Origin: G963667915 sp965197385
Lineage (GTDB): Bacteria; Acidobacteriota; Vicinamibacteria; Vicinamibacterales; UBA823
Length of the DNA stretch: 64,000 bases
Reading direction: 5' to 3'
Assembly (NCBI GenBank): GCA_965197385.1
Contig: CBDANA010000009.1
Location: forward strand, 248,001 to 312,000
Part shown: positions 46,017-57,266 of the stretch, piece after piece
How the letters are laid out: every line of letters starts with the position of its first letter
Position numbering within the stretch: the first letter of the stretch is position 1
Notes under the pieces: model-generated
Told to the model about the DNA's origin: nothing
Databases searched by the model: none
What the model saw: the letters and a program-made list of their open reading frames with translations, nothing else
Translations under genes and position numbers: made by a program

Positions 46017-48593
46017 CTATGGCGCGATGATCACATCGAACCAGCAGCTGTTCATCGTGTATGGATCAAACGGGTCTGGCTCGTCGAAGGCAATCCCGTT
46101 GGCGCCGTCCCCGGAGTCACCCGCTCGGGAGAACTTTGGGTCGAGGATCCGGCTGACGTGAGCGCGAACGTCTTCCAGGTGGAAACGGCTCGCCTGGTCC
46201 GCGGCGCGGGCGACCGAGGCCGAGACCTCCCCGTCGAGTATCGTCAACTGCCCGCGCAGGAACGCGCGCATGTCATCCGACACCGCATCGTTTCCGTTGA
46301 GACGGGCGTCGATCAGGTCCAGGTAGAGCCGCTGGACGTTCCTTCGGAATGCGTCCATCCGCACCGACCCTTCCGCCAGTTCGCTCCAGACCCCGTTCCT
46401 CAGGTCCCCGAGGAACTCGACCGGAGTGTAGGCATTCGGGTCGAGTGCCTCCTGCTCGACCAGCCGTGTGAACCGGTCGGGGTTCAGCAGTAAGTTCATC
46501 ACGGACCGCTGGCTGTTCCGGATCCGGGCGATGACGCCCGATGGTTCGATCCGACGGAGGATCTCCGGTTGGATCATGAAATCCGGCGTCCTGAACGCAT
46601 TCTCGTTGAGGAACCGTACGGCTTCGGCCTGCCGATCTCTCTCGACAGGAGTGAACCGCACCCCTTCCTGGCCGTCGTGTTTCTGCTGGGAGTCGAACCC
46701 GCCCGGCAGTGCGCCGACATGGTTCATCTCGCGCACCCACTGGCCGAGCATCCTTCCGTACAGCTCTTCCAGATCATCCCAGTTGCGGCCAGGTGTGGCG
46801 GTGGCGGAAATCAGCAGGTCGGCCACCCGTTCGAGGTTCTTGACACCCAGGGTCGTCGCGGCGACGGCATTGGCGTCGCCTACCGCTTCGGTCAGTTCTC
46901 CAGGGTCGGACCGACTGGACCCCGCCGTCGAGAAGCGGTACCAGGGCGTGTCGTTCTGCTCCAGGGCCCACCGATCCAGCGTCGCCCGCTCTTCGTCAGG
47001 AGTCGAAGCCCCCGGGACCGGCTTGTATCCCCACATCGTCGCCCACTTGTCGTAGGGACCGATTCCGGGAATGAGATCCTCGACGGGGATGTTGTCTTCC
47101 GGCTGGGCCACGTAGTTGAAACGCGAGTAGTCCATGATCGAAGGCGTGTGACTCATCTCGGCCAGCCACTCCGGATCACGGATGTTCTCGAACGGGTAGG
47201 TCGAGCTGCCCTTCATGTTGTGTTGGAAACCGAGCGTGTGTCCGACCTCGTGCGCGACGACGAAACGAAGCAGTTCACCCATGAGATCGTCCGGCAGCGG
47301 AAGCGTCTGCGCCTTCGGGTCTAGAGGGGCCACCTGGATGAAGTACCAGTCGCTAAGCAGGTTCTGGACGTTGTGGTAGAACTGGATGTCCGATTCCAGG
47401 ATCTCTCCCGTTCTCGGGTCATGCACATGTGGCCCGAATGCGTTCTCGATATCGGACGGCAGCCACCGGATGACGGAGTAGCGGGCGTCCTCCGGGCTCC
47501 ATTCCGGGTCTTCCTCTTTCGTGGGGGCGTCCTGCCCGATGATCGCGTTGCTGAAACCGGCGGCTTCGAATGCCACCTGCCAGTCATCGACACCCTGCTT
47601 GACATAGGGAATCCACTTTTCGGGAGTCGCAGGGTCCACGTAGTACACGATCGGCTTGACCGGATCGGAGATCTCGGCGGTTGGATCCGTCTTGTCCAGT
47701 CTCCAGCGTGTGATGTAGCGGCGCTGGGGGGAGCGATGTTCGTCGATGCCGTAGTCGGTTTGGGTGACCGAGAAATAGCCCACGCGGTGGTCAAAAAGCC
47801 GGGGCATCATCGGATCGTCCGGCAGCTTGACCATGCTGTAGGCCATCTCCAGTGTCGCGCTGCCGGGGCGCATCCCTCGTTCGCGTCCCCGGCTCTGGGG
47901 TTCGCCACGTCCGCGCCCCTGCGGGTTGTCGTCCGGTCGGCGCGTGTAGGTGTGGGTGGCCCGGACCTCGATGTTCCCGGGAAACGACGTGATCCGTTCC
48001 ACGAAGGAGCGATTTCGATTGAAGCCGTCAGCCTGAAGCCGCGACCGGGCGCTCAACTCCTGTATCTCGGTGGAAAACAGCGATGTCACGTCGATCACAA
48101 CCGAGTCGCCTTCACCTTCGGCCGCGATGTCGAATGCGCGCAGGATCGTGTCGGTGTTGGAAGCGGCCACCGCCTGGGCGATCGGCAGGGAATGGTCAGC
48201 CACGACATCGTAGGCCACATTACGGAGCAGCACGCTGTCGTCGCGCCGCTCCCATTTCACAACGCGAGTATCCAGTTTCATCCCGCCATAGCCCTGGCCC
48301 AGCGAAGTTCGGGAGATCCGGCCGACCCAGAGGAATTCGCTGCCGAGCTCCGAAGCGGGGATCTCGTAGTAGAACTTGTCGTCGACCTTGTGGACGGTGA
48401 ATATGCCTTCGTCGGACACCGCCTCGTCGGTGATGACCTCTTCGTATGGCCGGATGCCCTCCTCCGGTTCGCCGTTCGCCTCCTGATTCTGTTCCATCTC
48501 CTGCTCAGATTTGGGTTCCTGCGTGGTCACTGGAAGCACCGCCAGTGAGAGAATCACGAGCAGGGCCAAAACGTAGAAACTTCTACCTCTCAT
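46017..48593 (-). CDS. Secreted zinc metalloprotease (DUF5117/DUF4953-like)
   Basis: 858 residues with a signal peptide (FYVLALLVILSLAVLPVTTQ). After an N-terminal domain (YYEIPASELGSEFLWVGRIS; VVKWERRDDSVLLRNVAYDV) comes the zinc domain: RLFDHRVGYFSVTQTDYG, YYVDPATPEKWIPYVKQGV and FVVAHEVGHTLGFQHNMKGS, a full H-E-x-x-H-x-x-G-x-x-H motif. The MxYxRFNYVAQPED segment provides the Met-turn region. These large exported proteases are common in Bacteroidota and Acidobacteriota; targets are unknown. GGAGG precedes the ATG. First gene of the minus-strand series running to 40643. Confidence 0.88.
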   Translation of the reverse strand: MRGRSFYVLALLVILSLAVLPVTTQEPKSEQEMEQNQEANGEPEEGIRPYEEVITDEAVSDEGIFTVHKVDDKFYYEIPASELGSEFLWVGRISRTSLGQGYGGMKLDTRVVKWERRDDSVLLRNVAYDVVADHSLPIAQAVAASNTDTILRAFDIAAEGEGDSVVIDVTSLFSTEIQELSARSRLQADGFNRNRSFVERITSFPGNIEVRATHTYTRRPDDNPQGRGRGEPQSRGRERGMRPGSATLEMAYSMVKLPDDPMMPRLFDHRVGYFSVTQTDYGIDEHRSPQRRYITRWRLDKTDPTAEISDPVKPIVYYVDPATPEKWIPYVKQGVDDWQVAFEAAGFSNAIIGQDAPTKEEDPEWSPEDARYSVIRWLPSDIENAFGPHVHDPRTGEILESDIQFYHNVQNLLSDWYFIQVAPLDPKAQTLPLPDDLMGELLRFVVAHEVGHTLGFQHNMKGSSTYPFENIRDPEWLAEMSHTPSIMDYSRFNYVAQPEDNIPVEDLIPGIGPYDKWATMWGYKPVPGASTPDEERATLDRWALEQNDTPWYRFSTAGSSRSDPGELTEAVGDANAVAATTLGVKNLERVADLLISATATPGRNWDDLEELYGRMLGQWVREMNHVGALPGGFDSQQKHDGQEGVRFTPVERDRQAEAVRFLNENAFRTPDFMIQPEILRRIEPSGVIARIRNSQRSVMNLLLNPDRFTRLVEQEALDPNAYTPVEFLGDLRNGVWSELAEGSVRMDAFRRNVQRLYLDLIDARLNGNDAVSDDMRAFLRGQLTILDGEVSASVARAADQASRFHLEDVRAHVSRILDPKFSRAGDSGDGANGIAFDEPDPFDPYTMNSCWFDVIIAP

Positions 48594-48660
48594 CGTCTGC
48601 CTCCGGAAGGAAATGATCGCGAACGAGAGAAAACAGCTTCAATTGTAGATCCTATGCCGT

Positions 48661-50406
<1,746 letters not shown>

Positions 50407-50426
50407 CGAGATTGGCCAAAATAGCC

Positions 50427-51395
50427 ATGCCACCGGCGGTCGGTCTCTGTGCGCTCCTCGTCCTCGGTGGCTGCGTGTCAGAGGAAGATCCGGCGGCTCA
50501 AGTCGCGGACAGCTACACGTTCGCCCTTGTCGGCGACATGCCCTATTATGCCGACCCCGACGCGCCCCTCCCTCCCGAGTTCGTAGCCGCGCAGTACGCG
50601 GCTGTCCTGCAAGAGATCGATGAAGCCGACGTAGAGTTCGTGGTTCACGTTGGCGACACGAACAGCTCTCGGGTCTGTGCAGATTCGGTCTACGCCGCGC
50701 GATACGCGGAGTTCGAGGCCATCGGACATCCCGTCTTCTACACACCCGGCGACAACGAATGGCTCGAGTGTGACAACGCAGGCCTGGATCCGATGGAACA
50801 ACTCGAACACCTCCGAGCGGTGTTTACGCAGGGGGACGAATCTCTTGGCGGCCGCAAGCTGCCGCTCGAGCGCCAGAGCAGTAGTCCCGGGTATGAGAAG
50901 TTCCGAGAGAACGTCCGTTGGCGGTTCGGCGGTGACCTCTACGTCACCCTACACGTGGTCGGTGGAGGCAACAACCGGGGCCCAGACGCCGAACCCAGGG
51001 CGGAGTTCGTCGAGCGGACCGACGCCGTCATTATCTGGATGCGGCAGTCGTTCGAGCTGGCTCGGCAGGAGAGTCTCCCCGGCGTTGTCGTCGCGATACA
51101 TGCCAACCCGAGGTGGGAGCGTTTCAATCGTGGGGAGCCGAATCCATCGTTTTCTACGTTTCTCGAGGCCCTGTATTCCGAAGCCGAAGCGTTCGACGGG
51201 CCGGTGCTGCTGCTCCACGGTGATACGCACACCTTCAGGGTCGACAAGCCGCTGTCGAACAACAGGACCGGCGAGATGTTGACGAATCTCACGCGAGTGG
51301 AGACGTTTGGCCATCCACACATGCATTGGGTGCTGATCACTGCGTCGTCCGAAGACGTCGACCGGTTCGATATTCAACCGATGATCGTGAAATAG
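50427..51395 (+). CDS. Metallophosphoesterase-like lipoprotein
   Basis: About 322 residues with a lipobox (VGLCALLVLGGCVS). Calcineurin-like motifs appear in order: YTFALVGDMPYY, VEFVVHVGDTNSS, VFYTPGDNEWLEC (G-D-N-x), VVVAIHANPRW and LLLHGDTHTFRVDKPL. These match the D-x-H/GDxx/GDNx/GHxH pattern loosely, with GDTH at the last site. It probably cleaves phosphoesters outside the cell; the substrate is unknown. The frame is open upstream into the activator gene, so starts at 50373, GTG 50403 or TTG 50412 are also possible. Confidence 0.7.
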   Translation: MPPAVGLCALLVLGGCVSEEDPAAQVADSYTFALVGDMPYYADPDAPLPPEFVAAQYAAVLQEIDEADVEFVVHVGDTNSSRVCADSVYAARYAEFEAIGHPVFYTPGDNEWLECDNAGLDPMEQLEHLRAVFTQGDESLGGRKLPLERQSSSPGYEKFRENVRWRFGGDLYVTLHVVGGGNNRGPDAEPRAEFVERTDAVIIWMRQSFELARQESLPGVVVAIHANPRWERFNRGEPNPSFSTFLEALYSEAEAFDGPVLLLHGDTHTFRVDKPLSNNRTGEMLTNLTRVETFGHPHMHWVLITASSEDVDRFDIQPMIVK

Positions 51396-51451
51396 AACCG
51401 GCCGTAGTCGGGGGCTAGCAGCCTGCGCGCCGTGATGATGGCGCCGGCTTG

Positions 51452-52786
51452 TCATCCGAGGACCGCGCGGACCGAGTCAGCCAAAATCTCGACGGTGCGG
51501 TCCAGCTGGTCATCGGTGATGACGGCGGCGGGTGCAAGCAGGTAGGTGTCGGCCTTGACCCGGCTGAACAGGCCGCGCCCGGCCGCGTCCTGGTTGACCC
51601 GCGGTCCTACCTTGTCGCCGGCCGGGAAGCTCTCTTTAGTGGATCGGTCGGCCACCAGCTCGACGGCGCACATCAGTCCCTTGCCGCGGATATCGCCGAC
51701 GTGTGGGTGGTCGCCAAGCGCGGACTGCAACGCCGAAAGCAGCCGATCTCCCTTGTCCGCGCACTGGCCGGGCAGGTCCTCGTCCTCGATGATCTGCAGG
51801 TTCCGCATGGCGACCGCGCACCCCACCGGGTGGGCCGAATAGGTGTAGGCGTGCATCCACACGCGACCGTCGGCGTCGAGTGTAGAGGCGATCGTGTCAT
51901 TGATGCCGATACCCCCGAACGGCACGTATCCGGACGTGATCGCCTTGGCGAACTGGACGATGTCCGGCTCGATGCCCCAGTGGTCGAGTGCGAACAGCGT
52001 GCCGGTGCGGCCGAAGGCGGTGATCACCTCATCGGCCACCAGCAGCATGTCGTACTGGTCGCAGATCTCGCGAATGCGAGGGAAGTAGTCGTCCTGCGGG
52101 ACGATGACACCGCCGGCGCCCTGCACCGGTTCGGCCAGGAACATCGCGATGGTGTCGGCCCCTTCACGCAGAATCGCCTGTTCCAGCTCGTTGGCTGCGG
52201 CGACGCCCTGGCTCGCGCCTGGGGGGGCCTCGTAGCGATACGGGTACGGTGACGGGATATGGAAAAAACCCGGCACGCGTGGCTCGAACAGCGGCCAGTA
52301 GGCGCTCAGCCCGGTGGCGCTCATCGCCGCCATCGTCACGCCGTGGTACCCCTCGATGCACGAGATGACCTTGGTCTTGTTCGGCTTCCCACGCAGCTTC
52401 CAGTAGGCGCGTGACATCTTCACGCTGCTCTCGGTCGCTTCGCCGCCACCGCATGTGAAGAAGAAGCGGTTGATCGAGGGGTAGGTGAGCGCCGCGAGAT
52501 GCTCGGCGAGCTCGATGGCCGGCGCATTCGAGCTACCGGCATAGCCCGAGGCATACGCCAGGGTCTCGCACTGCGCGCGCGCCGCTTCGGCCAGCTCACG
52601 CCGGCCGTGACCCGCCAGCACGTTCCACAGCCCGGCGAGCCCGTCGATGAACTCGTTCCCATCCGCGTCCCTTAGCAGGGCGCCCTCACCCTTGATCCAG
52701 ACCCGGGCGGCCTGCTGGGCCTGCCTCTGGTGCAGCGGATGAATCAGGTGCGCCGTGTCGCGCGCGATGAGCTTGGCGTTGGTCAT
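51452..52786 (-). CDS. Class III aminotransferase
   Basis: 444 residues, complete. Omega-aminotransferase features: NEFIDGLAGLWNVLAGHGRR, FFTCGGGEATESSVKMSRAY, SCIEGYHGVTMAAMSATG, LLVADEVITAFGRTG (PLP Asp) and IVQFAKAITSGYVPFGGIGI with the PLP Lys. Such enzymes use pyruvate and amines such as beta-alanine, taurine or putrescine; the exact donor is not clear. There is no export signal, unlike the other PLP enzymes here. No strong Shine-Dalgarno sequence is seen. Confidence 0.88.
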   Translation of the reverse strand: MTNAKLIARDTAHLIHPLHQRQAQQAARVWIKGEGALLRDADGNEFIDGLAGLWNVLAGHGRRELAEAARAQCETLAYASGYAGSSNAPAIELAEHLAALTYPSINRFFFTCGGGEATESSVKMSRAYWKLRGKPNKTKVISCIEGYHGVTMAAMSATGLSAYWPLFEPRVPGFFHIPSPYPYRYEAPPGASQGVAAANELEQAILREGADTIAMFLAEPVQGAGGVIVPQDDYFPRIREICDQYDMLLVADEVITAFGRTGTLFALDHWGIEPDIVQFAKAITSGYVPFGGIGINDTIASTLDADGRVWMHAYTYSAHPVGCAVAMRNLQIIEDEDLPGQCADKGDRLLSALQSALGDHPHVGDIRGKGLMCAVELVADRSTKESFPAGDKVGPRVNQDAAGRGLFSRVKADTYLLAPAAVITDDQLDRTVEILADSVRAVLG

Positions 52787-52822
52787 AGCGTTGGGTGTCG
52801 TCGCCTGCCGATCGGGACAAAC

Positions 52823-53920
52823 CTAAGGGGCGACGATCCTGAACTTCTGAACGCGCCGGCCTTCCTGTTCGGCGACGTAGACGTTGCCCGCCGAATCGAC
52901 CGCGATGCCGTGCGGCAGCGTGAACTGCCCGGGATAGCGCCCCGGGCCTCCACCAAGACTCGACAGGACCTGCCCGGTCTGGCGGTCCAGGACATCGATC
53001 GCGACACTGTTCTGATTCACGACGAACATCAAGCGCTGTTCCGGATCGGGGGAAAACGTCAGCACGACGGCAGTCCCACGCGTTCCACTGCGACGGCCCT
53101 CGCGCGGGGTGTAGGGCTGCCAGGGTACGTAGATGTTTCGGATGAAGGTGCCCATCCGGTCGAACACCTGGATGCGATCCGCCTGACGGTCGCAGACATA
53201 CACCAGGCCGTCGTCGGCGAGCCGAAGACAGTGAGGCAACGGGGTGAGGTCCCGTTCGGCCTCGGTCCGGTGAAGCGGCCACTGGCGCAGGAACCGCCCG
53301 TTGCGGTCCAGTACAGCGATCCGCTGGTTGCCTCCTGGCAGTTCGCCGTCGGCGACGTAGATGTCGCCAGTGTCGACATCCACATCGATACTGGCGGGCA
53401 GGAAGAACTGGGCACGGTTAGAATTCAAGGGGCGACCGTCGCGAGTTCCATCCGAGGAGTCATACACGCCCGATTCCCCAATCTGGAGCAGGAGCTCGCC
53501 GCCATCGCTCGAGTATTTCTGTACAACGCCCGTACCGGAGGCAACGATCCACACGTTCCGGTCCTCGTCGACGTGGCAATCATGAAGCCGGTCCCCCAGC
53601 AGGCTAGGATCTCCCCAGCCACGGACGACCTGTCCCTCAGGATCGAACTCAATCACGGGAGGCGCCAGGCGCGCCGCATCCAGGTCTTCGGGCACCACAT
53701 TCTGCCGATTGAGGATGAACACGTGATCCCGGCCGTCGATGCACATCCCGCCCAGACCGCCTGTGATCCATCGGTCGGACAGAGGCAGCTTCGGCCAGTA
53801 CGGATCGACTTCGTACCGGGGGACCGGCTGTGCCTGGGCTCGGACCGGAGTGAAGATACCGACCGCGACCGCCAGTAACGCACAGGATCGAGCGATCGTA
53901 AGAAACAGTGTCTTGCTCAA
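52823..53920 (-). CDS. Secreted NHL-repeat propeller
   Basis: 365 residues, TTG start with GGGAG ten bases before it. Signal peptide KTLFLTIARSCALLAVAVG. NHL blades: GGMCIDGRDHVFILNRQNVV, LHDCHVDEDRNVWIVASGTG, LPASIDVDVDTGDIYVADGE, LTPLPHCLRLADDGLVYVCD and TLPHGIAVDSAGNVYVAEQE. It resembles peptidyl-alpha-hydroxyglycine alpha-amidating lyase-type propellers, but the enzyme role is not shown. It lies 36 bases before the class III aminotransferase gene, same strand. Confidence 0.82.
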   Translation of the reverse strand: MSKTLFLTIARSCALLAVAVGIFTPVRAQAQPVPRYEVDPYWPKLPLSDRWITGGLGGMCIDGRDHVFILNRQNVVPEDLDAARLAPPVIEFDPEGQVVRGWGDPSLLGDRLHDCHVDEDRNVWIVASGTGVVQKYSSDGGELLLQIGESGVYDSSDGTRDGRPLNSNRAQFFLPASIDVDVDTGDIYVADGELPGGNQRIAVLDRNGRFLRQWPLHRTEAERDLTPLPHCLRLADDGLVYVCDRQADRIQVFDRMGTFIRNIYVPWQPYTPREGRRSGTRGTAVVLTFSPDPEQRLMFVVNQNSVAIDVLDRQTGQVLSSLGGGPGRYPGQFTLPHGIAVDSAGNVYVAEQEGRRVQKFRIVAP

Positions 53921-53973
53921 AGGAAAGTCTCCCGCTTAGACAGGCGCGCGAATCACGGCGCGTCTCACCCCTG

Positions 53974-54133
53974 GCAGTCCATGGTGAAAGTCCAGCGTCG
54001 TACCGAGGGTGGTGATGCGCCCGGCTGGCAAGGCGCGACGAATGAGTATATCGGGAATATCGGAGCGAGGAGCAACGCCGCCAGCCGGGATGCAGCGCCA
54101 GCCGAATGCAGTTGGACTTTTACCACGGGCTGC
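53974..54133 (-). repeat. Inverted-repeat element, copy 2 (160 bp)
   Basis: Ends GCAGTCCATGGTGAAAGTCC and, as complement, GCAGCCCGTGGTAAAAGTCC (three mismatches). Internal arms CCCGGCTGGC and GCCAGCCGGG pair perfectly over 10 bp. It aligns throughout with copies at 7571 and 61455. It sits just upstream of the NHL gene start (53920), where it may lie in the mRNA leader. Confidence 0.83.
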
Positions 54134-54200
54134 TGGCGCTCGTCTGCCCACGTTAGTCCGCCGCGCTACCGGGCCAGGTGCTGCACGAGTTGGCGTCCCC

Positions 54201-54261
54201 AACGGGATTTATACCCTTTACCGTCTTTAGGGCGGTAGCGTAGCCCGGCCCGTGCCCAAGG
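54201..54261. repeat. Two-hairpin motif, copy A
   Basis: AACGGG-ATTTATA-CCC (first hairpin) then ACCGTCTTTAGGGCGGT (7-bp stem, TTA loop), ending TGCCCAAGG. Copy B at 54496-54562 has the same layout. The two copies flank the small proline-rich reading frame. Confidence 0.55.
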
Positions 54262-54264
54262 AGT

Positions 54265-54441
54265 TTATTCCAGAAGGTAGGGGGCGGTTGCGGCGGGCTG
54301 CTTAGTCCGGCCTGCCCCTACTCGGCCCGGCGGCGGAGGTGGTTTAACTGGACCTGGTTGCGTATCTGGGGGACGCGTTGGCCCTGGGCCGGGTTGCGGA
54401 CCATCAGGACCTGGTCGCTGACTGCGTTTCGATGGTGCCAT
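54265..54441 (-). CDS. Small proline-rich protein, doubtful
   Basis: 58 residues, start at 54441 with GAGGAG six bases before the ATG. Composition is Pro/Gly/Arg-rich (PDGPQPGPGPTRPPDTQPGP). No family recognised. Its support is the good ribosome-binding site and its place between two copies of a structured motif; low complexity argues caution. Confidence 0.4.
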   Translation of the reverse strand: MAPSKRSQRPGPDGPQPGPGPTRPPDTQPGPVKPPPPPGRVGAGRTKQPAATAPYLLE

Positions 54442-54495
54442 CTTCATCTCCTCATGGATTGGCGTGCACAAATAACGCTACGGGTCTGAATTCTA

Positions 54496-54562
54496 AACGG
54501 GGTTGGACCCCTTCACCGTTCTTGGAGCGGTGGTGCCGTGCGCCGCGTAGTTGGGCCCAAGG
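54496..54562. repeat. Two-hairpin motif, copy B
   Basis: AACGGGG-TTGGA-CCCC then ACCGTTCTTGGAGCGGT (7-bp stem, TTG loop), ending GGGCCCAAGG. Against copy A the stems keep pairing although their bases differ. It lies upstream of the small proline-rich gene on the minus strand. Confidence 0.55.
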
Positions 54563-54595
54563 GCTGACGTCTCCAAGCGGACAGCCCACCTACAA

Positions 54596-54645
54596 GGCTG
54601 CGATGCGCTCGCGTTACGGAACCGGAACGCGAGCCTTCAGCTCCT
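54596..54645. repeat. 50-bp direct repeat with 58952-59001
   Basis: Identical over 50 bp, covering the last ~10 codons of the kinase relic, its stop, and 18 bases beyond. The sharing outside coding sequence suggests a recent common source or gene conversion. Confidence 0.8.
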
Positions 54646-54850
54646 GGTGCCAGTTGAGGACGACGTGGATCTGCACTAGGCCGGCGAACGGGTCGTCGGC
54701 GTCGACGGTGCTACCTGCCTTGAGCATGAGGAACCGCTCGCCGTCGTGCGAGATGTCATAGGTGCGGCCGGGCCGATTTCCCGCGACTGTTCCGTAGTAT
54801 GCCCCTTGAACAACGAGTGCCGGCGTTCCTGGCCTAACACCGACGTGCCG
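54614..54850 (-). pseudogene. Kinase/WD40 gene relic, C-terminal ~75 codons
   Basis: Minus strand: HSLFKG, a one-base shift in a G run, then AYYGTVAGNRPGRTYDISHD, GERFLMLK and a tail QIHVVLNWHQELKARVPVP with TAA at 54614. This is the end of the TolB/WD40 propeller of an acidobacterial Ser/Thr kinase (…GRTYDVSPDGQRFLMI…). The last 50 bases, including 18 past the stop, are identical to 58952-59001. Confidence 0.65.
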
Positions 54851-54936
54851 AGGATCAGCACCGCGAGAAGCACGTAGAGTTCGAGTTCAACTCCCATCTG
54901 CCAGCAGTCCACGGCAGCCCCTGACTTCACGGGCGG

Positions 54937-57072
54937 TTACGGCAGCGTAAGCGCCATGAGAGAGCCAGGCTGCTCGCGCCGCGCGCTCCCCGCCTGCACC
55001 AGGATGTACTGCTTGCCTTCGTGCATGTAGCTCATCATCCCGTACTGGCCGGGGATCGGGATCTCGACGCTCGCGAGGATCTGCCCCGTCCGCTTGTCGC
55101 GGGCATGCAGCATCGGCATGCCGTTCGCGTTCATCTCGGTCTCGCCCCTCAGGTCTTCCGTGGTTTGCACCAGGAGGTCGCCCATGACCATCTGGATGGA
55201 GAAGCCGGTGCCTCCTATATTGGGAACATCCACTCCCTTCAGAAGCGGGTGGTTCCTGATCCGCTCTGGCGTCTGGCCGACCGGGATGTCCCAGAGCTTC
55301 TCGCCCGTGTTCATGTCGTAGGCAGCGAGTCTCTGGTACAGAGGCTTGTAGACGGGCAGGCGGTTGATCGCCGGCAGGAACTCACGGCGGCCGCCGGGCG
55401 CCCACGCTGCGACCGTGGTACCCGTGGTTGGCGTATGCCGCTCCCGCCCCCTCCAGGCCTCGGCACTCTGCCCGGGCAACCCCCGCTCTACGTCCACCCC
55501 GTTCGTGGGCAGCAAGAACGAGGGGGCGCTGCAGGTCCGGTTGTGCGATGCATACATGATTCCCGTGGTGGGATCCGCGACGGCCGGATGGTAGATGTTC
55601 AACCCGCCCGAGCAGCCGACGACATTGCGGTATTCGTGGTCGTGGGGGTAGGGTAGCGGCGGCACGTAGAGGCCCCCGACCCGGAACTCACTCAAGATCT
55701 CCAGGGCCTGCTGCTGCAACTCGGGCGTGTAGTCGATGACGAACTCCTCGGTCAGCCCGCTCAAGACGATCGGGTCCAGCGGTTCCGGCCGGGTCGGGTA
55801 GGGCTGCGTGGGCGCCGTATAGTTGCCCGGGACCTCTGTCCGCATGACCGGGCGCTCCTCGATGGGCCAGATCGGCTCGCCGGTCTCCCGATTGAACGCG
55901 AAGATGAGACCTTGCTTCGTGTTCTGGATCAGCGCGGGGATTGGCTCCCCGTCCACCGTCAGGTCCATCAGGATGGGCGCTGCCGGAATGTCGTAGTTCC
56001 ACTGGTCACTGTGGTGGATCTGGAAGTGCCACCTCCGCTCGCCCGTCTGGACATCCAACGCGAGGACGCTGCCGCCGAACAGGTTGTGGCCCGGGCGATG
56101 GCCCGTGTACGACTGGACGGTCGAGGCGTTCGTCACGATGTACACGAGCCCCAGCTCCGGGTCGGCCGACGCGGGCGCCCACGACGACATGTCTCCCGAC
56201 CACCGCCAGGCGTCGTTCTCCCACGTCTCGTGGCCAACCTCGCCGGGCCGGGGAATGACGTGGAACTTCCAGAGGTGCTCCCCGGTTCTGGTGTCGTAGC
56301 CCATGATGTCGCCCGGGACGTTCTCGATCCGGGTCTGGTCGTAGCTGGGCTCGTGGCCGACCAGCACCACGACCACCCCGTTCACCACGATCGGGGGCGA
56401 CGAGCTGGTGATCATGCCGAGCTGCCGTGGGATCCCGTGGTCGGGGTCGTAGGTTTCGCCTTCGGCCACGTGGTCCTGCCACGGCCCCCAGTCCGCCACG
56501 AGGTCCGGTAGCAGATCGCGGACCCCGGTTTCAGAGAAGCCGTCCAGCGGTACGGACGCGCCCCAGTCGTCCAGGGGCCGGCCAGTCTTGGCGTCGAGCG
56601 CCCAAAGGAAGAACGCGGGCGACGTGATGTAGATCACGCCCCGTCCGTCCACCTCCGCGTAGGCGACGCCCTTTCCGAAGTCCGTCCTCGGCGAGCGCAA
56701 ATACCTCATCGTCTCGGGCTCGCGGAAGGTCCAGAGCGTCTCGCCCGTGGCGGCGTCGATCGCCGCCACCTGCCGCCGTTGACCGACGACGGTGTACAGT
56801 ACGCCGTCCACGAAGACCGGCGTAGACCGGACCGTGTACTCGACGCGCGGCCCGAAGTTGCTCCCCCGCCAGATCCAGGTGACCTGCAGATCGGAGAAGT
56901 TGGACGCGTTGATCTGGTTCAGCGGAGTGGACCGGGTGTGCCCGGCGTCGCCACCCAGGTAACGCCACTCCCCGTTCTCGAGGCCCGTCCGCTGCGCGGA
57001 GCCTGCGGATGGGACGCCCAGGAGAGCCGCTAGAGTCAGGACGCCACAACCGAACCGGGATCGCTTCATCAT
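54937..57072 (-). CDS. Quinoprotein dehydrogenase (PQQ, eight-bladed), secreted
   Basis: 711 residues with a signal peptide (RFGCGVLTLAALLGVPSAGS). PQQ-enzyme repeats include EWRYLGGDAGHTRSTPLNQI, AIDAATGETLWTFREPET, VYIVTNASTVQSYTGHRPGH, HFQIHHSDQWNYDIPAAPIL, KQGLIFAFNRETGEPIWPIE and LAAYDMNTGEKLWDIPVG. It resembles membrane-type glucose/alcohol dehydrogenase propellers without a transmembrane domain or cytochrome domain. It should oxidise an alcohol or sugar in the periplasm. GGAGG precedes the first of two ATG codons. Confidence 0.87.
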   Translation of the reverse strand: MMKRSRFGCGVLTLAALLGVPSAGSAQRTGLENGEWRYLGGDAGHTRSTPLNQINASNFSDLQVTWIWRGSNFGPRVEYTVRSTPVFVDGVLYTVVGQRRQVAAIDAATGETLWTFREPETMRYLRSPRTDFGKGVAYAEVDGRGVIYITSPAFFLWALDAKTGRPLDDWGASVPLDGFSETGVRDLLPDLVADWGPWQDHVAEGETYDPDHGIPRQLGMITSSSPPIVVNGVVVVLVGHEPSYDQTRIENVPGDIMGYDTRTGEHLWKFHVIPRPGEVGHETWENDAWRWSGDMSSWAPASADPELGLVYIVTNASTVQSYTGHRPGHNLFGGSVLALDVQTGERRWHFQIHHSDQWNYDIPAAPILMDLTVDGEPIPALIQNTKQGLIFAFNRETGEPIWPIEERPVMRTEVPGNYTAPTQPYPTRPEPLDPIVLSGLTEEFVIDYTPELQQQALEILSEFRVGGLYVPPLPYPHDHEYRNVVGCSGGLNIYHPAVADPTTGIMYASHNRTCSAPSFLLPTNGVDVERGLPGQSAEAWRGRERHTPTTGTTVAAWAPGGRREFLPAINRLPVYKPLYQRLAAYDMNTGEKLWDIPVGQTPERIRNHPLLKGVDVPNIGGTGFSIQMVMGDLLVQTTEDLRGETEMNANGMPMLHARDKRTGQILASVEIPIPGQYGMMSYMHEGKQYILVQAGSARREQPGSLMALTLP

Positions 57073-57266
57073 GCTTCCTCCTCGAGAAGAGCTGGGAAAA
57101 CGACGACTAACCTTCGGGACGCTCGACTGACCCGCGTACAACAACCTCCAGGCTCGGAAGACCGAGCGTCCTCCGCGGCCAGTGGGACGATACGTATGAT
57201 ATGTGTAGGAGCCGCGCTCGGGAAGCACAACGTACGAACACGCATGGAGGGGCATGGACGCACCGC

